Assembly (NCBI GenBank): GCA_039654915.1
Contig: CM077594.1
Coordinates: 47,941,001 to 48,005,000 of the forward strand
Direction: 5' to 3'
DNA length: 64,000 nucleotides
Source: Aquilaria yunnanensis
Lineage: Eukaryota; Streptophyta; Magnoliopsida; Malvales; Thymelaeaceae
Part shown: positions 42,510-54,054 of the stretch, one piece after another
Layout: the number at the start of each line of letters is the position of its first letter
Position numbering within the stretch: position 1 is the first letter of the stretch
Made by a program: the position numbers and the translations under genes
Notes under the pieces: model-generated
The model's database searches: none
What the model was told of the DNA's origin: nothing
What the model saw: the letters and a program-made list of their open reading frames with translations, nothing else

Positions 42510-43925
42510 TATTGGGTTTCGGGAGCCAAACAGTGCAGCGGAATTTAATCGAAACCCTCCAGGATCCAAGTGAAACGGGGTAAACCGGGTGTTCGAAAAT
42601 TTTCATACCTAATTTTTGGTTAAGATCTCTCACTCAACTGTAGAGTCGAATCACAAAACCTGAACAGTTGACGTGTTCAGGCTCTCTATGGTATCCACAC
42701 GAGCCTCTCGGGATCACCACGCTTCCACCACGTCCCGACAGATGCGTTTCTCTTGCACTCGCAGTGCTAGCTTGTGTCCTCCAAGGAATTGTAAGAGAAG
42801 AGTGCAGCTGTTCTTTTTGGAGGCTAGGGCAAGGAGACCTACGAAGTTCTCACTAGAAGTTGTATTTATAGTGAGACTCAACTTCCAGGCCTAATGGGTT
42901 TTAAAGCCCTAATCCAATTAGGATTTAATTTAGGGCTTAATAATGGCTCAACTCTTGGGCCCATTATTAATACGAAATTAAAGTGAAACCATAACCCAAA
43001 TAATTAGCCCATGCACTCTGATGATCCAAATAGCTCTATGTGTGCGACCCAATAGGCTCTTATCACGTTGGTAATGATCATAAATCACATTTATGATCAT
43101 AAGCAATGAGCGGTGTCTAGAAACACATCATTGCTACCCAAGTGACAAGATTGTCGATGATTCGACTAAACCTTTATGATCATCACCGATATATGCCATT
43201 GTCCCTTTGTCCAAGATATCAAGACTAAGCACGAGACATGGAATGTGTCACTCTCATATAGCCCAATCTTTGGTTTCTTGATTACCGAGTAGACTAACTT
43301 AAACTGATGACATCGATATCGTATATCAACTCATCAGAGCATGGCCATGCATTTTCTAAGTCTCACTCTATCAAGGGGCCCGAAGATATCACTCCCGTTA
43401 CATAGGAGGGACAAATCCCATCTTGATCATACAAATCCCTCCGCATGATATGTGACATACCCAATGACATCCTTCAAGTCCACTCAGTTACGAGCAACAA
43501 AGGAAAGTATCAAAGTATGTGACTCACATGTAGGGAACCTTGATGATCTTAGGTCGAAGGACTACATATACCATGATCATTATGAGAATCACTTATGACA
43601 CTCATATAACGATCCATGTAGTGTTCTGATGGTGGGTCGGTCCAGTACACAAGTTCTCCAACTTGTACCCATATGTAGACTACATATCTCATATTAGTCT
43701 CCACATATGCTAGTCGTTATGTATTATTGCAACCTGTTCCACAATAATACTAGACCAGGGACGTTTAAGAATATCATTATTCTAGGGTTACAATTATGTT
43801 TGTTAAGTTACGCAGAAATAAAACAACAAACATAATTGCTGGATTAATGCCTTAATAAAATATCATGGCTCAATGTGCAAAAATACAATCATCTCATGAT
43901 TAGCTTTTTGGGCACAACACTAACA
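42510..43925 (-). mobile_element. Solo LTR-like insertion, 1,416 bp, unclassified family
   Basis: Flanked by the duplication CTCTC (42505-42509 and 43926-43930; a sixth base also matches). On the minus strand it begins TGTTAGTGTTGTGCCC and ends CCCAATA. A TATA-like CTATAAATAC lies near 42872-42863, about 1,055 bp from its start, leaving about 350 bp of transcribed part, as in a typical LTR. It has no coding potential. Removing it restores a continuous leader of the second Tekay-type element. I cannot tell whether it is Ty1/copia or Ty3/gypsy. Confidence 0.75.
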
Positions 43926-43955
43926 CTCTCTACTAATCAAAAGCTACACAAACCT

Positions 43956-43968
43956 GGCTCTGATACCA
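43956..43968 (-). other. Initiator-Met primer binding site of the second Tekay-type element
   Basis: Minus strand TGGTATCAGAGCC, the standard complement of the tRNA-iMet 3' end. It sits between the LTR to its right and gag to its left, which fixes the element's orientation. Confidence 0.9.
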
Positions 43969-43978
43969 AACAAAGCCT

Positions 43979-46072
43979 ATCACACCCCACACAGGCCACA
44001 GCCCATGCACACTCAGTGCCGCTCACCAAATACTACCCAGATAGTTACTAAACAAATGTGTTTCTAAGTGTTGTTAACCACTTTTAATTTCAGCCAACTT
44101 TCTGGTAAGTAAATTTAAGTCTTTTTTCTGAAGTTGGGAGCCTGGGAAGTGCCACAGGAGGCTTATGTGAAGTTTAGAATGTTTACTTGCAGCTTAAGGT
44201 AAGGCCTAACCACTAACTTGCATCACAAGCTAGGGCGTAACTCAAGAACTTGCACAACAAGCAAGGCAAACACTTATTTCCTTCAGTGTCTAGGATGTGT
44301 GTGCTCATCAAGTGCACTATTTCAATACCTGGCAACCAAGAAGCCTATAACTTAATAAGGTTTGAAAACTAAGTCTTATATGCATGTGAGCTTTTGGCCA
44401 AGTATAGTACACAGAGGTTTAACTTCATAAAGCACATCCATCATCTCATAACCATAATATAACTTGGCATACAAGCATCCAACATATGTACAACCAAAAC
44501 CAACTTAACCGAGGCTACATATGTACACGAAAGCCTATAACCAAGCATCTCCTACTTGGCTACACACCAAGGATGTTTCATGTCCAAAACATTAGCCAAG
44601 CTTATGTTACAGTCCAAGTTTTTCCTTACTCCCCGAGAAGGTACCTAAGTGTGCAGTACAGAATCACACACTGAAGCACTAGCCTTATGACCATATTCAT
44701 AGTCATAAAGGTGAACACCATAATCAATGCCATGGTCCACACATCCATCTTGCAACCTAGACAGTCCCACAACTACACAAGCCTGCAAAACTTAGAGAAT
44801 AAGTTTTGGCTGAAAACTATAAGACTTGTAAATACACCTATCCAAGCCAAGCATGCATTTGGCACATAAGTTGAACACTAAGTGTACTACTAGCACACAC
44901 AAGCAAGCAAGCACAAGCAATCTCACTTAAGCTCAATGTCCTTGCCTGGAACACAATAATATGGGCATGAGTACAAATACTCAGTAGGATTCATAACAAC
45001 TCACAATCAAGTCAATTTAGTTAAGTCTAACACTTAACCTCCTTAAAGCTTACTTAACCTGCAAGAAAGCCACGAAAACACCAAGATACAACATATACAT
45101 ATAATGGCCGAAACACTATATAGGCATAAATAATATCTACTATGGGTTAGCACACACAACCAACTCAAACAAGCACACAACTCACACATGCACCACAAGT
45201 TCACATTTGGTCGAGGCCACTAGCAAGCATCATTGTACAATCTTGCACTCCAAGCAACCCCAAAGTTCACCAAATCCACTAGAGCTCCAAGTTCATTAGT
45301 ATGCCGGCCCAACTCACTAAGAACTTTAGATGCTTGCCATTACTATCGACTAGCTAGCCAAATAACATGAACCCGAAAGCTCACAACATGCCCATCTAGC
45401 AAACTAATATCAATAACATAAATTGACTATCACTTAACTGCCATTAACTACTTGTTCATGGAAATTTACCAAGAAATCAAGTAGAACATGAACCCTACCT
45501 CAAATCCAAGCTTGAGTTCTCGGTTTGTATTTGAATGCTCAAGACCAAGCTTGTAACTTCAATGGTGATGTTGCCAACTGCCGAAAATGAGGAATCTAAG
45601 CTTGATTTCTCTTCCAAGCTTCAATTCATCAACAAATTGGCAAGATTTCGGCAGCAACTCACCAAGAACTTCAAGAACTCATTTTGGCCTTGCAAGGGTG
45701 AAGGTTAACCCGAAATGATGGCTTAATTTTGGGTGGAAACATGCATTAGCCGGGTGTAGGCCACATGGCCTTAAAAATGGCTTAATATCCCTCTCGGCCT
45801 TGATTAAATTTGCACGATCTAATGCACTTCATCCATACTCCTTAGTGACATAATTAGCACTTGAAAGCGTACTCAAAGTAGTACTTAAACTTTGTTTCTC
45901 GACATCAACAACATAAATGGTTTTCATGTGTAATTGAGTCCCAAAATTTCTCAATTTTGCACTTACACCCTTATTCACATTTTCAATCAAGTCCTTCATG
46001 TTTCCTTTACATTTTTATTACATTTCCTTTGTATTCCTGGCCTGGGCCAAGCACTAGGAGATGGTCCTAACA
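43979..46072 (-). repeat. 5' LTR of the second Tekay-type element (about 2.1 kb)
   Basis: Starts on the minus strand at 46072 (TGTTAGGACCATCTCC) and ends shortly before the primer site; the exact end (about 43969-43981) is not certain. AT-rich, no genes. Right of 46072 is a Tat-type pol fragment, so this LTR was inserted there. Confidence 0.75.
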
Positions 46073-46450
46073 CTGATACATCTTTGTAGCGGGTTGGCGT
46101 ACCCTTGTCCATACAATTCTTCCTCGATCATGAAGTATCTACCCAAGTGCTTTCGCACTTTCACAGCTTCAAAAGGTTCTTTGCGAAGTTCTGAAGTTGT
46201 GAGATATTCCTTGATAGGATCCTTCCATCCTCGACCCGAGGTTGCTATGGACATTATTGCTTTGCTCAGTTGATCCAGTACTTTGGTGGACTTCTTTCAT
46301 TTGGCCAAAGTATCCGCTTCCATATTATCTCATCGGGGTACGTTTTCTATCTGTACCCAGTCGAATTGTTGGATAATCCTTTTTACAAGATCATGGTACT
46401 TTGCCAAGTTTGGGTTTTTTTCCCTGTAGTCCCCTGCCATCTATTGGACC
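46073..46450 (-). pseudogene. Fragment of a divergent Tat-type pol (RNase H to integrase linker)
   Basis: Minus strand. The peptide pieces GRGWKDPIKEYLTTSEL, LGRYFMIEEELYGQGYANPLQRC correspond to the linker between RNase H and the integrase zinc domain of elements I-VI, but with many more differences than among those. It ends near the conserved MAGDY motif of RNase H. It is an old relic, and the substrate into which the LTR at 46072 inserted. Confidence 0.75.
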
Positions 46451-46456
46451 TATGAT

Positions 46457-46675
46457 ATGATCAAAGAAGGCACAATCAAGGAAGGCAAGGACCCATTGAA
46501 GGTTTCTAGTGGACCAATGACAAGGAAGAAAGCTAACGAGCTCTCAAGTGCACTACAAGCCTTTGTTTCAAGCTTCTTCATGGAGAATGGACATGGAATT
46601 TCGCAAGGAGCTGCTGGAACATGCAAGGAATCATATGGAGATGGTGGCCAAGCTTGGATTTTGACAGATTGGTGA
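46457..46675 (+). pseudogene. C-terminal tail of a Ty3/gypsy pol
   Basis: 72 residues with the tail motif SSGPMTRKKANELSSALQAF, which I know from the extreme C-terminus of plant chromovirus polyproteins. Integrase and RT are absent. It lies just before an LTR-like region that is followed by a primer site and a gag start on the same strand. Confidence 0.6.
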
Positions 46676-47566
46676 TGTTCCGGTGGAAAAATTATATCTT
46701 GAGCTAAATAGATCAGAATTGATTGATTCTTGATACATTATAAAGCTAACATCTGGAGCTACAAATCATATGAAGACAATGAAACCCAGTTTGCACGTTA
46801 AGGAGGTCCAATTTAGCTTCAAATTCGCGATTTGTGAGTCATCATTGGTTCAGAAGCAGTTACAGTATTTTGGCCATATCTTTGGCTTTATATGTTAGTT
46901 TTGTGTGATTCAGGTGTGGTTTAGAAGCTAAGAAATAGATCTAAAACTTTCATTCTTTTCATTTTGAGAAATGATGGCTGTATCAAGTTCAAATTTCAGC
47001 TTGAAGTTGAAGACTCAAGCAAGAACCACCCGAGAAGACCATTTTGGGGTTTTTATGGCCAATCTTGTGTTGTAACGTATTTCATTTTATTTTCCTACTA
47101 GTTAACATTATTTAGGATGTTATTTAGGCCATGGAAGTGATTCAGGTCACTTAGGATAAATGGAATTCGTTGCACACCTTAAACATGTGTTAAAAGGGTG
47201 TAGGAATCCTAGTTTGACTAGGTTCTCTTGAGTCCTTTGTAACTAGGTTTCCTAGGTGACTTGGGCTGCGAATTTTGTTGAGTCTTTTACCCTAGTTTAG
47301 GCCTATAAATAGGCACATATTCTGGTTGTAAAAAAACAACCTTGACATGAAATAATATTGCTACTTTGGAGGGAATTTCTCTTTGGTTCTTTGTGGTTAC
47401 CTTGGTGCACAGGTGTGCTTGTGTTCTTGGTGTTCTTATACTTCTCGTTTCTAGTCACAAGTTGATTAGGGGTGGGGGTCTTCAAATCCAGTCTCTTTGA
47501 TGTCTTGTGGAGCTTGAAAAACATCTTGGGTGTGTTTCATGGTCTTTATACTATCAGGGTTTGCAT
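46676..47566 (+). repeat. LTR of a chromovirus-type element (approximate limits)
   Basis: Between the pol tail and the Met primer site lies an AT-rich stretch of about 890 bp with a TATA box (CTATAAATAG, about 47301-47310). The start is unclear since no clean polypurine tract is seen; the end is fixed within a few bases by the primer site at 47571. Confidence 0.6.
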
Positions 47567-47570
47567 TAGT

Positions 47571-47583
47571 TGGTATCAGAGCC
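47571..47583 (+). other. Initiator-Met primer binding site, plus strand
   Basis: TGGTATCAGAGCC, followed by an untranslated leader of about 870 bp (47584-48451) with A-rich runs near 48061-48110 and no other recognisable feature. Confidence 0.88.
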
Positions 47584-48451
47584 ACAAGTTCCATTGAAGG
47601 ACATATCTTGTGTTCTTGTTTATCTTTAGTTTTCTTTCAATTTTTTTCCAGTAATTTCCTGTCTTAATCCTCTATTTTAATCCTTTTTCTTCTTGTTTCA
47701 GGTCTGTCCATTTTATTCCATCCTTGTTCAAGTGCAAAAATCACAAAAACAACAAAAAGAAGTCAATCCGTGTTGTCTAGTGTTCTCGATTTTAATCAGT
47801 TGATCTTGTTTATTTCTTATCTTCCTATTTCATGTCCAACCCTATTAATCTTTCTTTTTTTCATTGTTTCCAGCATCCTAGAGTCAAGAAAACACCAAAA
47901 AAAGAAGGATTCAAATTGAGGAAATTTTGGTACAACAAAAGTTGTTTCAAATTGTGCAAATTTCAATAGTTTCTTCTTTTGGCTGAATAGAATTTTGACT
48001 TTTTGTCTTTGGCAGCAAGGAACTTCAAGGATAAAGTTGTTTTAGCTTCAAAACAGCAAGCAAAAAAAAAGAGAAAGGAAAAAAAAAAGAAAAGAAAAAG
48101 AAAGAACAAAAGAGCTTGCAAAAAGAAGTTTTCTCAAAGTGCTGAAAGTTGTGCGCCCCAAAACCTATCCCATTGTTTTGGGCCAAAAAGCTTTCTTTGT
48201 GGTTCTTGTAATCATCAATTGCAAGGGCTTCCTAGAGTCTTTTAAAGCTTGTTTAGCCTACCTATTTTGGAGTCAAAATAATTCATCAAAAATTCAAGTT
48301 TTCTTGTGTGCTTTGAGGATAGTTTACTTAGAACTTTTGAGAACTCTTTGAATAGCAATATCTCACTAACAAATTGAGTGTTTGAGTGTTCATGTTTTGA
48401 GTGAAACACGTGAGGTAAGTATTTGTGAGGATCTTTGTTATTTTCAGGACT

Positions 48452-48877
48452 ATGGAGGGTCAGGAGGATAGGAGGATGGAAGTGAGAAACAATGATGAGC
48501 CAACCATGAGAGAATTTCAAGAAACTCTCAATAGACTTGTGGGGAGGATTGAGAACATGGATTTGAGGTTGCCAAGAAGGCCTAATCCCATCTTGCAACC
48601 AAGGAGAGGCCTAAGCAGAGAAGAACCCGAGAAGGAAGAAGGGCATTGGCATGACCATGGGCTTCCAAGGAGGGGGGAGCCAAGAGAAGATCATAACCTT
48701 AACTCCATTAAGCTTACCATTCCACCTTTCCAAGGGAGGAGTGATCCCGATTCATATTGGGAGTGGGAGCAAAAGATTGAGATGGTGTTTAATTTCCATC
48801 ATTACTCCGAGGAAAAGAAGGTTAAATTGGCTACCATAAAGTCCACTAATTATGCTCTTGTATGGTGGAATCAGGAA
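48452..48877 (+). pseudogene. Chromovirus-type gag, N-terminal 142 residues, cut by element VI
   Basis: Starts MEGQEDRRMEVRNN and reaches the Gag domain signature KLTIPPFQGRSDPDSYWEWE followed by YSEEKKVKLA and YALVWW. The frame is open until TGATAGCC, the first bases of the element VI LTR at 48878. The rest of this element is not found to the right within the window. The combination of TGGTATCAGAGC primer site and this Gag signature fits chromovirus-like Ty3/gypsy elements. Confidence 0.8.
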
Positions 48878-49754
48878 TGATAGCCAAACGCTATCGCCTC
48901 TATCTAGCCGAACTCCCTGCCACAAGAATGGCCAGAAGAAGCTGGCGCTACCCGAAAAAAGGTGTCATCATGCACCTCGGGAGATAGCCGAAGACCTCCA
49001 AGACCGGCACGCCAGGAAAACACGAGGATACTACTTACCCCCCCAAGGTTGTGAACCGATCGCCTTCAGAAAAGCGGCACCAGACATAGCGAGCCGAACA
49101 TGATATCTCCGAAGGTGAAACTCCCTGAAACTGGGAACCCCCGAACTGAGCGCTTGTTTCCCGAAAAGGCTCTGTCCGTACCAAGGGATGACCTCGCCCA
49201 GGGACCTCGGGAGTACGGCAGGAGCATTTATGGAAGCATTTAAGGAAGCCTCTGACACGTCCTTTAACAGACGTCACAAAGCCGCCTCAATAGGCGCTCT
49301 GGCACACTGACGCCATCAAAATCACATCATGGCCCATCTCAGCACGTGGCTCAAGGCAACCTGCTACCAGCTATCTGTCTCCTACGCCCAGAAACTCAGG
49401 GAACATCCGACCGAACACGTGTCACGATCTGAACGGGCTAGGCACTCCTATAAATACCAGGAATTAATACTTGGCAGGGGGTTGGTTGGCAAAACACTGC
49501 TCCCCTACTTTGAGAAAATTACCAGGCAAGACTCTTCAGCCCTGTGTATTATTACCTTTGCCTTTTTCTCAGCCACCACTGACTTGGGCGTCGGAGGCTC
49601 CCCCCCTGGAAAAACACTCCGGGGGCCTCCTAACCCTTTGTTTCTGAGTGACTCAGGTATTTTCCCTTGGGCGCACCATCCTCTAGGCGTTCTTCCTCCC
49701 AGAAGTCTCTCCACCAGTCACTATGACTACAAATGATGAGGCCCCAGGCCATCA
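48878..49754 (+). repeat. 5' LTR of element VI (family b, 877 bp)
   Basis: TGATAGCC to GGCCATCA. G-box CACGTG at 49416-49421 and TATA box TATAAATA at 49449-49456. From the predicted start site the first ATG is the gag ATG at 49723, inside the LTR. The GC hairpin near 49600-49625 has one mismatch in its 5' arm. Confidence 0.94.
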
Positions 49755-52059
49755 TTTGGCGCCGTCTGTGGGAACCCGCTCTGAGATTGCCGTCGTTGAA
49801 ACTCGGCGTTCTAAGGACAAGGGACTCCCAAGGTCCCCGTCCGCACCTGAGACACAACCGGCTGCTGAGCAAACACTCCCAGGGAGTTCTGCGTCCGAGG
49901 AAGATCGCCCAATAGTGATCACTATGAGCTTCCTGAGGGACTTTCAGCGTTCGGTCGTGTCTGAAATGACACAGCAGATTGACCGAAGGTGGCCGCAGCA
50001 AGCGCAAGCCCAGAGGCCTCCCTCACCAGCACGCCCTCGGGAGAGAAGCCCTAAGTCTACTCATCGTATTTCGGGAAGCGGAGACCAGCGCGAAGAATCC
50101 TCCCCAGAAAATGTACCCCTCGGGAAACAACCTGTGGGACAAACTGGGTCCAAACGACCGAAAGTCTCACGGCGAATGAGTTCGTCACCTGAGGTGAGGT
50201 CCGTATCCCCCCGGCGCCGAACTCGCTCCCCGAAGAGGCGCCGACGATCTCCCTTCCCTGAAGAAGGGCCTAGTGCCACCGTGCTTATGGAGAGGATATT
50301 AGCACGGTTAGATAGGGTGCAGAAACAAATGGCCAGAAAACCCGTTTGGGACAGGCTCACGGGATCCTTCTGCGAAGATGGGTCCCCATTCACCCGGACC
50401 GTGGCCGAGGCAGCCATGCCAGGTGACTTCAGAGTACCTGGGTTGGAGATCTATGATGGCCGTACTGATCCACAGGCCCATCTAACGAAGTACAGATGCA
50501 GCATGATAATGGACGGTGCTGACGACACTACCATGTGCAAGTGCTTCGAAGTCACCCTCACAAGGCCAGCAACTGCATGGTACAATTCATTACCTTCAGG
50601 GACCATCACTGAGTTCCAGGAGTTGTCCACGGCCTTCACACAGCAATTCATTGGGAGCAGGCCAACGGCGAAGATGCCTGTTCAAATGTTTGACATAGAG
50701 CAGAGAAACGGAGAGACCATCCGGGACTATGTCGAAAGGTTCAACAGGGAAGCACTGAGCGTCCCAGGCTTCCGGCCCGAAATCCGCATTCTCGCCATGA
50801 CACGGGGCCTTCGGCGAGAGTCACAGCTGTTCTACGAGTTCTCAAAGGACCCCCCAGATACCCTCGGAGAATTTTACCGGAGGGCAGAACAGCATATGAC
50901 TGCCGAAGAGCTAAGAATGGCCGGGCCGAAGTCGGATCACCACCGCGCCGAAGGATCCAATCAACAAGCTCGACATCCGACCGAACAGGCAGGACGACCT
51001 CGGGGGATGCGTGGAAGGAAACCCCAAAGTTTCACACCACTGAGCACTTCACGGACCAATATCCTCATGGTGCTGGAAAGGCAAGGGACGCAGATTCGGC
51101 GACCGAGGGCCATGACCGCCGATAATAAGAAGAATGCAAAGAAGTTCTGCCAGTTTCATCGTTACCACGGTCATGACACCGAAGACTGCTTCCAGCTGAA
51201 GAAGTACATAGAGTCGCTGATAAAGCAGGGCCAACTTCGAAAATACCTGCGGAAGCCATCCCCAAAAGGCAGAAAAATGGAGGAAGAAAGGGCCGAAGAT
51301 GAGGACTATGACTCCGACAGGCGGAGAAACCGAAGTCCAAAAAGGCGCCCTCCACCTCCAACAGGGGTTATCCAAACAATCACCACGGGGCTCCCATCCT
51401 CGGAAAGAAAGCGGAAGGCCAGAGAAATTGCCGTCATGGAATATCAAAATCCAGCAAAGAAGCTGGCCCGCAAAGACGGATCCACCATCGTCTTTCCCCA
51501 CGACGATCCGCTGCTGATCATGGCGAGGATAGGGAACTGGGACGTCAAAAGGGTGCTGCTTGATGACGGATCAAATGCGGACGTCCTATTCTCGCACTTA
51601 CTACCAAGCTTGGGCATTTCCAGCAGCGAGCTTAAGCCAGTCACCTCACCAACCTTCGGGGTGGGACCATCTGAACTGCCCGTTCTCGGATGGATCGACC
51701 TCCCACTGATGATGATAGGGACTTCGGTAGATGGAGCAGCTGAGTTGTACGCCTACACAATGGTAAGGTTCATCGTCATGGACGTCCCGTCCTCATACAA
51801 TGCCATCCTTGGAAGGCAGACACAGGGAAACCTGCACGTTCGCCCTGATGTGAAGTACTTGACTGTCACATTCGCCACCAAGGATGGAGATGCAGAGATC
51901 TTCATAGACCAGGCCGAGGTAAGAAAGGTGTTTGTGAAAGCACGAAAGGCCCCGGCGACCAACTTCAAACAAACAATGGAGGCAAAGGTGCCAGAAAAAG
52001 GCAAAGAAGAAGATCTTGTAAAAGCGAAAATGGAAACAGTAGAACTTATCCCGGGATAA
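49723..52059 (+). CDS. Element VI gag plus protease (778 residues, ends at a nonsense codon)
   Basis: ATG in the LTR (MTTNDEAPGHHLAPSVGT), open through the primer site, Arg/Ser-rich region (SPRRRTRSPKRRRRS), Gag domain (AHLTKYRCSM, ATAWYNSLPSG, RNGETIRDYVERFNREALS), zinc knuckle-like CQFHRYHGHDTEDC near 51147, and the aspartic protease (LLDDGSNADVLF near 51560). It stops at TAA 52057-52059, where element II has CAA (Gln). This is the best example in the window of an intact gag joined to protease in one frame, with no separate pol start. Closest to element II in the protein, although the LTRs fall in different families. Confidence 0.9.
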   Translation: MTTNDEAPGHHLAPSVGTRSEIAVVETRRSKDKGLPRSPSAPETQPAAEQTLPGSSASEEDRPIVITMSFLRDFQRSVVSEMTQQIDRRWPQQAQAQRPPSPARPRERSPKSTHRISGSGDQREESSPENVPLGKQPVGQTGSKRPKVSRRMSSSPEVRSVSPRRRTRSPKRRRRSPFPEEGPSATVLMERILARLDRVQKQMARKPVWDRLTGSFCEDGSPFTRTVAEAAMPGDFRVPGLEIYDGRTDPQAHLTKYRCSMIMDGADDTTMCKCFEVTLTRPATAWYNSLPSGTITEFQELSTAFTQQFIGSRPTAKMPVQMFDIEQRNGETIRDYVERFNREALSVPGFRPEIRILAMTRGLRRESQLFYEFSKDPPDTLGEFYRRAEQHMTAEELRMAGPKSDHHRAEGSNQQARHPTEQAGRPRGMRGRKPQSFTPLSTSRTNILMVLERQGTQIRRPRAMTADNKKNAKKFCQFHRYHGHDTEDCFQLKKYIESLIKQGQLRKYLRKPSPKGRKMEEERAEDEDYDSDRRRNRSPKRRPPPPTGVIQTITTGLPSSERKRKAREIAVMEYQNPAKKLARKDGSTIVFPHDDPLLIMARIGNWDVKRVLLDDGSNADVLFSHLLPSLGISSSELKPVTSPTFGVGPSELPVLGWIDLPLMMIGTSVDGAAELYAYTMVRFIVMDVPSSYNAILGRQTQGNLHVRPDVKYLTVTFATKDGDAEIFIDQAEVRKVFVKARKAPATNFKQTMEAKVPEKGKEEDLVKAKMETVELIPG
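49757..49774 (+). other. Primer binding site of element VI
   Basis: TGGCGCCGTCTGTGGGAA, two bases after the LTR, identical to that of element II. Confidence 0.87.
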
Positions 52060-54054
52060 TCTACCCGAATAGGGAAGAGCTTGGCCGAAGGTGAGAAAGA
52101 AAACCTTGTATCTTTTCTGCTGAAAAATAAAGATCTGTTTGCCTACTCGCCGAAAGATATGCCAGGGGTAAACTCTGGCATAATACAGCATAGCCTCAAA
52201 GTAAGCCTGGGAGCAAAACCTGTCCGGCAAAAGAAACGAAGCATCTCAGCCCATAAAAGTGACTTTGTCAAAACCGAAGTCCAGCGACTGTTGGACGCCA
52301 AAGTCATCAGGGAGGTGAAGTACCCCAAATGGTTAAGCAAGGTGGTCATTGCCACAAAAGAAGGTAGCAGCAAACTTCGGATGTGCATCGACTTCAGAAA
52401 CTTGAACGATGCTTGCCCAAAAGACTCATACCCTCTGCGGCCAATAGATCAACTGGTAGATTCAACTGCTGAATATGGGCTCCTAAGTTTCCTAGACGCC
52501 TTCAGTGGCTACCATCAAATAAGGATGGACCCCGAAGATGAAGAGAAAACTGCCTTCATCACCGAGGGAGGAACATACTGCTATATCAGGATACCCTTCG
52601 GGCTCAAAAACGCAGGAGCCACCTACCAAAGGTTGATGAACAAGGTCTTTAAAGACCAAATGGCGAGAAACATGGAGGTATATGTTGATGATATGATAGT
52701 CAAGAGCAAGCTGCCTGGCTACCACGTTGCAGATCTAGAGGAAACCTTCCAAAAACTCAGAGCCTTCGGGATTCGGCTCAATCCTGAAAAGTGCATCTTC
52801 GGGGTAACCTCGGGAAAATTCCTTGGGCACATGGTATCCGAAAGAGGCATTGACCCGGAGAAGATTAAGGCGCTACTTGAGTTCCGAACTCCGGCTACAA
52901 TCAAAGACGTTCAGAGGCTCACCGGAAGAATAACCTCCCTAAGCAAGTTTATTTCCAGGTACGGAGATAGGTGTCGACCTTTCTTCAAAGTCCTTACAAA
53001 GGCAGCAAAAATGGAAGGCGACCTCGGAAGGAATGATCATCCATGGGATGAAGATTGCCAAAAGGCCTGGGAAGAACTCAAAGTCTACCTAGCTAGCCTG
53101 CCGACTCTGCGACAACCTCGGGAGGGAGAGCCACTTGTATTGTACCTCGCCATCACGGAGAAAGCTGTAAGCTCGGTCCTCGTGAAAGAAGAAGGCCCAA
53201 AACAATGGCCCGTCTATTACGTCAGCAAGTCCCTGCATGGCGCCGAAATCAGGTACCCTTTGCTTCAAAAAGCTATATACACCTTGGTGCTTGCAGGAAG
53301 AAGGCTGCGACCGTACTTTCAGGCACACCCCATCATCGTCCGAAGTAGTCTACCACTACGGGATGTTATGAAGAAAGTTGATCATTCGGGAAGGCTCTCC
53401 AAGTGGTGCATAAAGCTTGGCGAGCATGAAATCATATATGAGCCTCGGAAGGCCATAAAGGCCCAAGCACTGGCAGATTTTATCGCCGAAATACCCACCA
53501 CTGAGGACAGCCACCAAGTTCCGAACGAGGGTGAGCCAGAGTGGACCTTACATGTTGACGGAGCCTCGGGATCCAAACACTAGGGAGCTGGAGTAGTTAT
53601 CAGAGGACCCGAAGGCCTAGAGGTAAAAAAGACTATCAAGTTCAGCTTCAGCGTCACTAATAATGTGGCAGAGTATGAAGCCCTGATAGCGGGATTGCGC
53701 TTGGCTAGAAGGATTGGCATGAGAAACTTAAAGGCTCACAGCGATTCCCAGCTGGTAGTTCGGCAGACGGCAGGAGATTATGGGGCAAAGGACCCAATCT
53801 TGGCAAAATACCACGAGCTGGTAGCAAAGCTCATCCAAGAGTTTGACGCCGTACGGATCGAAAATGTACCTCGGCGGAATAACACAGAGGCAGATTGCTT
53901 GGTGAAGTCAAAAACATACACCGAGGTGCTAGGTCAACCGAGCATCTCAGTGCTGAGCATAGCGACCTCGGGAAAGGGATGGAAAGATCCTATAAAAAGA
54001 TTCCTCGCAGAAAATGTGCTCCCCGAAGACCCCGGCGATGCTGCAAAACTATGA
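52060..54054 (+). pseudogene. Element VI RT and RNase H (two further nonsense codons)
   Basis: Same frame as gag. RT: RMCIDFRNLN, FLDAFSGYHQIRM, IPFGLKNAG (usual Met is Ile), YVDD near 52682. RNase H: HVDGASGSK then a TAG at 53581-53583 in place of Gln, AEYEAL, HSDSQLV. A TGA at 54052-54054 replaces Gly just before the integrase. A two-residue gap (GIDPEKIK against GIDANPEKIK) is in frame. All three nonsense codons of this element are single-base changes from the sense codon in element II. Confidence 0.87.

Noticed and set aside
42668..42894. Small frames in the 1.4-kb insertion
   Set aside because: Short, overlapping in different frames and located around the predicted transcribed part of an LTR.
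48003..48245. Lys-rich small protein
   Set aside because: Encoded by an A-rich run in the leader of the chromovirus-type element; low complexity only.
48452..48877. Plant host gene starting MEGQEDRRM
   Set aside because: The Gag signature and the upstream Met primer site show it is retrotransposon gag.
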